This document shows positions 62,420 to 64,000 of a DNA stretch of 64,000 nucleotides, piece after piece. Source of the DNA: Sporocytophaga sp. (lineage in GTDB: Bacteria > Bacteroidota > Bacteroidia > Cytophagales > Cytophagaceae). The notes under the pieces were generated by a model that saw only the letters and a program-made list of their open reading frames with translations, made no database searches and was not told the origin of the DNA. Within the stretch, counting starts at the first letter, position 1, and every line of letters begins with the position of its first letter. The stretch lies in assembly GCF_017745095.1 (NCBI RefSeq), contig NZ_JAGHZZ010000010.1, positions 20,997-84,996 of the forward strand. Reading direction: 5' to 3'. The position numbers and the translations under genes were made by a program.

Positions 62420-64000
62420 CTATTTTAATAATGTTACTTTACCTTCTTTTTTATAAGGCCCTCTGCTTTCTGGATCTTCCCCTTCATATGTGATGATATA
62501 TGGGTAGGTTCCGATAGGCATTAACTGTCCTTTATAATATCCATCCCAGGCTTCATCTTTATCTCCTGTTTCAAATATTATTTCACCCCATCTGTTGAAA
62601 ATCATCATTTTGTAATTAACAACATATTTTCCATATGCTCTGAATGTTTCATTTTCAGGAGTTTCATGCTTTCCTGGAGTGAACACGTTTGGTACATCCA
62701 AACGAGGGTTGCAAAGATCCCTCACGAGAATTGTATCAGTTATAGAACAATTTTCTTTATTTGTTATAAGTACAAAATATGTTCCAGGTGTAGGTACTTC
62801 AATTTTACTTGTGTCTTTGTCAGATACAGGATTTATTGATGTCCATTTGTACATGTAGTTTACATTGTAACCTGCATCAAGTGTTACTTTCGCTCCATAT
62901 TCAGGACAAAGTTTGGTGAATTCAGGTAGTTGTGATACTGGTAATGCATTGAATAGAACATGAGCAGAATCATTAGTTGTACATTGACCTAAAGTTATTG
63001 AAACTACATATAATGCTGACTCTGTTACATTAAGTGAATCGTTATTTACATGCATGTCATTATTTTCTTTAAACCATGCATAGTCAGGAACAAATGGTGC
63101 AAATTTATCCATGTTTGAAGGTGTTCCAACCAAAGTTACTGTTTGTCCTGCACATGACACCACATCAGAAAGATTGATAATTGGTCTTTCTATACCGATA
63201 ACCATTACACTATCAGAACTATTGCAACCAAGAATATCCGTAACAGTTGCTCTAAAATAGTTTGTATCTGCTGCAACCGGAACATTAATGGAATTTAGGT
63301 CTCTACCTTGCTCACCAGTTATCCATGAATAGTCAACATTGTTAACATCAGATACTATTGTAATTGGTAAAGTAGTACCAATACACCCAAGAACCGGCTG
63401 TCTTGTCAGAGCAGGAGGGTTGGTTACATTGGTTGTCTTTTCAGTAGAACAGTTACCATATTCATAAACAACTCTGAACAAACCATCGCTTTGTGGTGCT
63501 ATGGCAGATTTGTTCTCACTATTTAGAATGACACCATCTCTGTACCACTGATATTGACCAGGAACAGCTGGTAGTCCACTTGCCAAAGAGTGAATGATCA
63601 AAGTATCACTGTAGCAATAATGATCAAGCATATCAAATTTCGAATTGTTGAAATCAAATACTCCTACATTGATACTGTCTAAAACTGGGCATCCTTTATA
63701 GTCTTTAACTGTCAGAGTAATCGCTGAATCACTTGCAGCAGTTATGCTAAAGACAGGATCAGTGCTGATAATAGTACCTGCTTTGTTTTTCCACTCATAA
63801 GTAATACCCGGACTAGTTTTAGCTTCAAGGATTATCGTGGTTCCTCTACACACAAACTGATCTTTTCCTGCATCTGCAATTGGCAGAGGATCAATTTTCA
63901 ACACAGTACTGTCAGAGACAGCAGGGCAAGCGCCATTGATGAATGAAGTAAGTTTAAGTACTACCTGTCCCTTATTAAAATCATCCATAGTAGGGTAGTA
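62420..64000 (-). CDS. Gliding-motility-associated C-terminal domain (T9SS type B) surface protein, 3' part
   Basis: This is the C-terminal 526 residues or so of a large exported protein. The frame stays open to the end of the window, so the start lies beyond 64000. The visible part comprises about five Ig/PKD-like domains of 75-90 residues, each with two cysteines and aromatic W/Y cores (TYEWKNKAG, GQYQWYRDG, DYSWITGEQG, DYAWFKEN, MYKWTSINP). A type B sorting domain follows (VPNVFTPGKHETPENETF, MMIFNRWGEIIFETGDKDEA, PIGTYPYIITYEG). Type B domains direct proteins through T9SS and often anchor adhesins or SprB-like proteins at the cell surface. An ATG at 63988 is internal and not the true start. 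Confidence 0.9.
   Translation of the reverse strand, partial: YYPTMDDFNKGQVVLKLTSFINGACPAVSDSTVLKIDPLPIADAGKDQFVCRGTTIILEAKTSPGITYEWKNKAGTIISTDPVFSITAASDSAITLTVKDYKGCPVLDSINVGVFDFNNSKFDMLDHYCYSDTLIIHSLASGLPAVPGQYQWYRDGVILNSENKSAIAPQSDGLFRVVYEYGNCSTEKTTNVTNPPALTRQPVLGCIGTTLPITIVSDVNNVDYSWITGEQGRDLNSINVPVAADTNYFRATVTDILGCNSSDSVMVIGIERPIINLSDVVSCAGQTVTLVGTPSNMDKFAPFVPDYAWFKENNDMHVNNDSLNVTESALYVVSITLGQCTTNDSAHVLFNALPVSQLPEFTKLCPEYGAKVTLDAGYNVNYMYKWTSINPVSDKDTSKIEVPTPGTYFVLITNKENCSITDTILVRDLCNPRLDVPNVFTPGKHETPENETFRAYGKYVVNYKMMIFNRWGEIIFETGDKDEAWDGYYKGQLMPIGTYPYIITYEGEDPESRGPYKKEGKVTLLK

Noticed and set aside
1-64000. tRNA or rRNA genes, CRISPR arrays, intact insertion sequences
   Set aside because: None was recognised on either strand by eye. 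A tRNA covariance search would be the decisive test.

Overview
The window is a low-GC chromosomal segment from a Bacteroidota bacterium, most likely a free-living, polysaccharide-degrading member of the Cytophagales (Cytophaga/Sporocytophaga-like). This is inferred from secreted enzymes with Por (T9SS) C-terminal sorting domains, SprB repeats, a gliding-motility-associated (type B) C-terminal domain, DUF1501/DUF1800 pairs, HYC_CC_PP protein, LytS/LytTR signalling and weak Shine-Dalgarno sequences. Species identity cannot be proved from the sequence alone. I found no rRNA, tRNA or CRISPR array.

Layout. 1-8.4 kb: GH3 glycosidase, a small secreted protein, DinB-like protein, a Coq4-like protein, ADP-ribosylglycohydrolase, fatty-acid desaturase and an NADPH-type oxidoreductase. 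8.5-14.7 kb: a carbohydrate island with a PL1 pectate lyase and an Asp-box (BNR/sialidase-fold) protein. These two share the same Cys-rich connector, carbohydrate-binding module and sorting domain, and a 41-bp sequence element upstream. A secreted NGDTLW-repeat protein lies between them on the other strand. 14.8-17.4 kb: an MgtA-type P-type ATPase broken by one frameshift. 17.6-21.6 kb: methyltransferase, DUF983, AraC regulator, GIN-domain lipoprotein and DUF2911. 21.6-29 kb, minus strand: a PIG-L deacetylase / 39-aa membrane protein / Na+ symporter operon, a secreted protein and an outer-membrane barrel.

29.3-37.9 kb: a heavy-metal (probably Cu/Ag) resistance cluster: HYC_CC_PP protein, HMA-domain protein, a CusA-type RND pump encoded as two separate ORFs, a TolC-type channel, two tandem metal-binding adaptors and DUF3703. 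38.3-46.1 kb: two OmpA-domain proteins, the second a 2218-aa protein with 27 SprB repeats. 46.1-54.3 kb: a decayed SMI1/KNR4-type pseudogene, a membrane protein, the DUF1800-DUF1501 pair, a T9SS cargo protein and a VWA protein. 54.5-64 kb: a LytS-like kinase / LytTR regulator pair, glycosyltransferase, MsrA lipoprotein, DnaJ-domain membrane protein, a PrsW-family membrane protease, a degenerate IS3-type orfA relic, and the 3' part of a large T9SS type B protein that runs off the window.

The observations most worth follow-up are the split CusA, the single-base break in mgtA at a slippery TTT-TAG-A site, the cis element shared by the two CBM enzymes, the SprB-OmpA giant protein with coordinated cysteine losses in neighbouring repeats, the Coq4-like protein in a presumably menaquinone-using phylum, the two pseudogenes, and an overlooked 39-aa gene in the PIG-L operon. 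I did not find clear evidence of a wholly new defence or mobile system.
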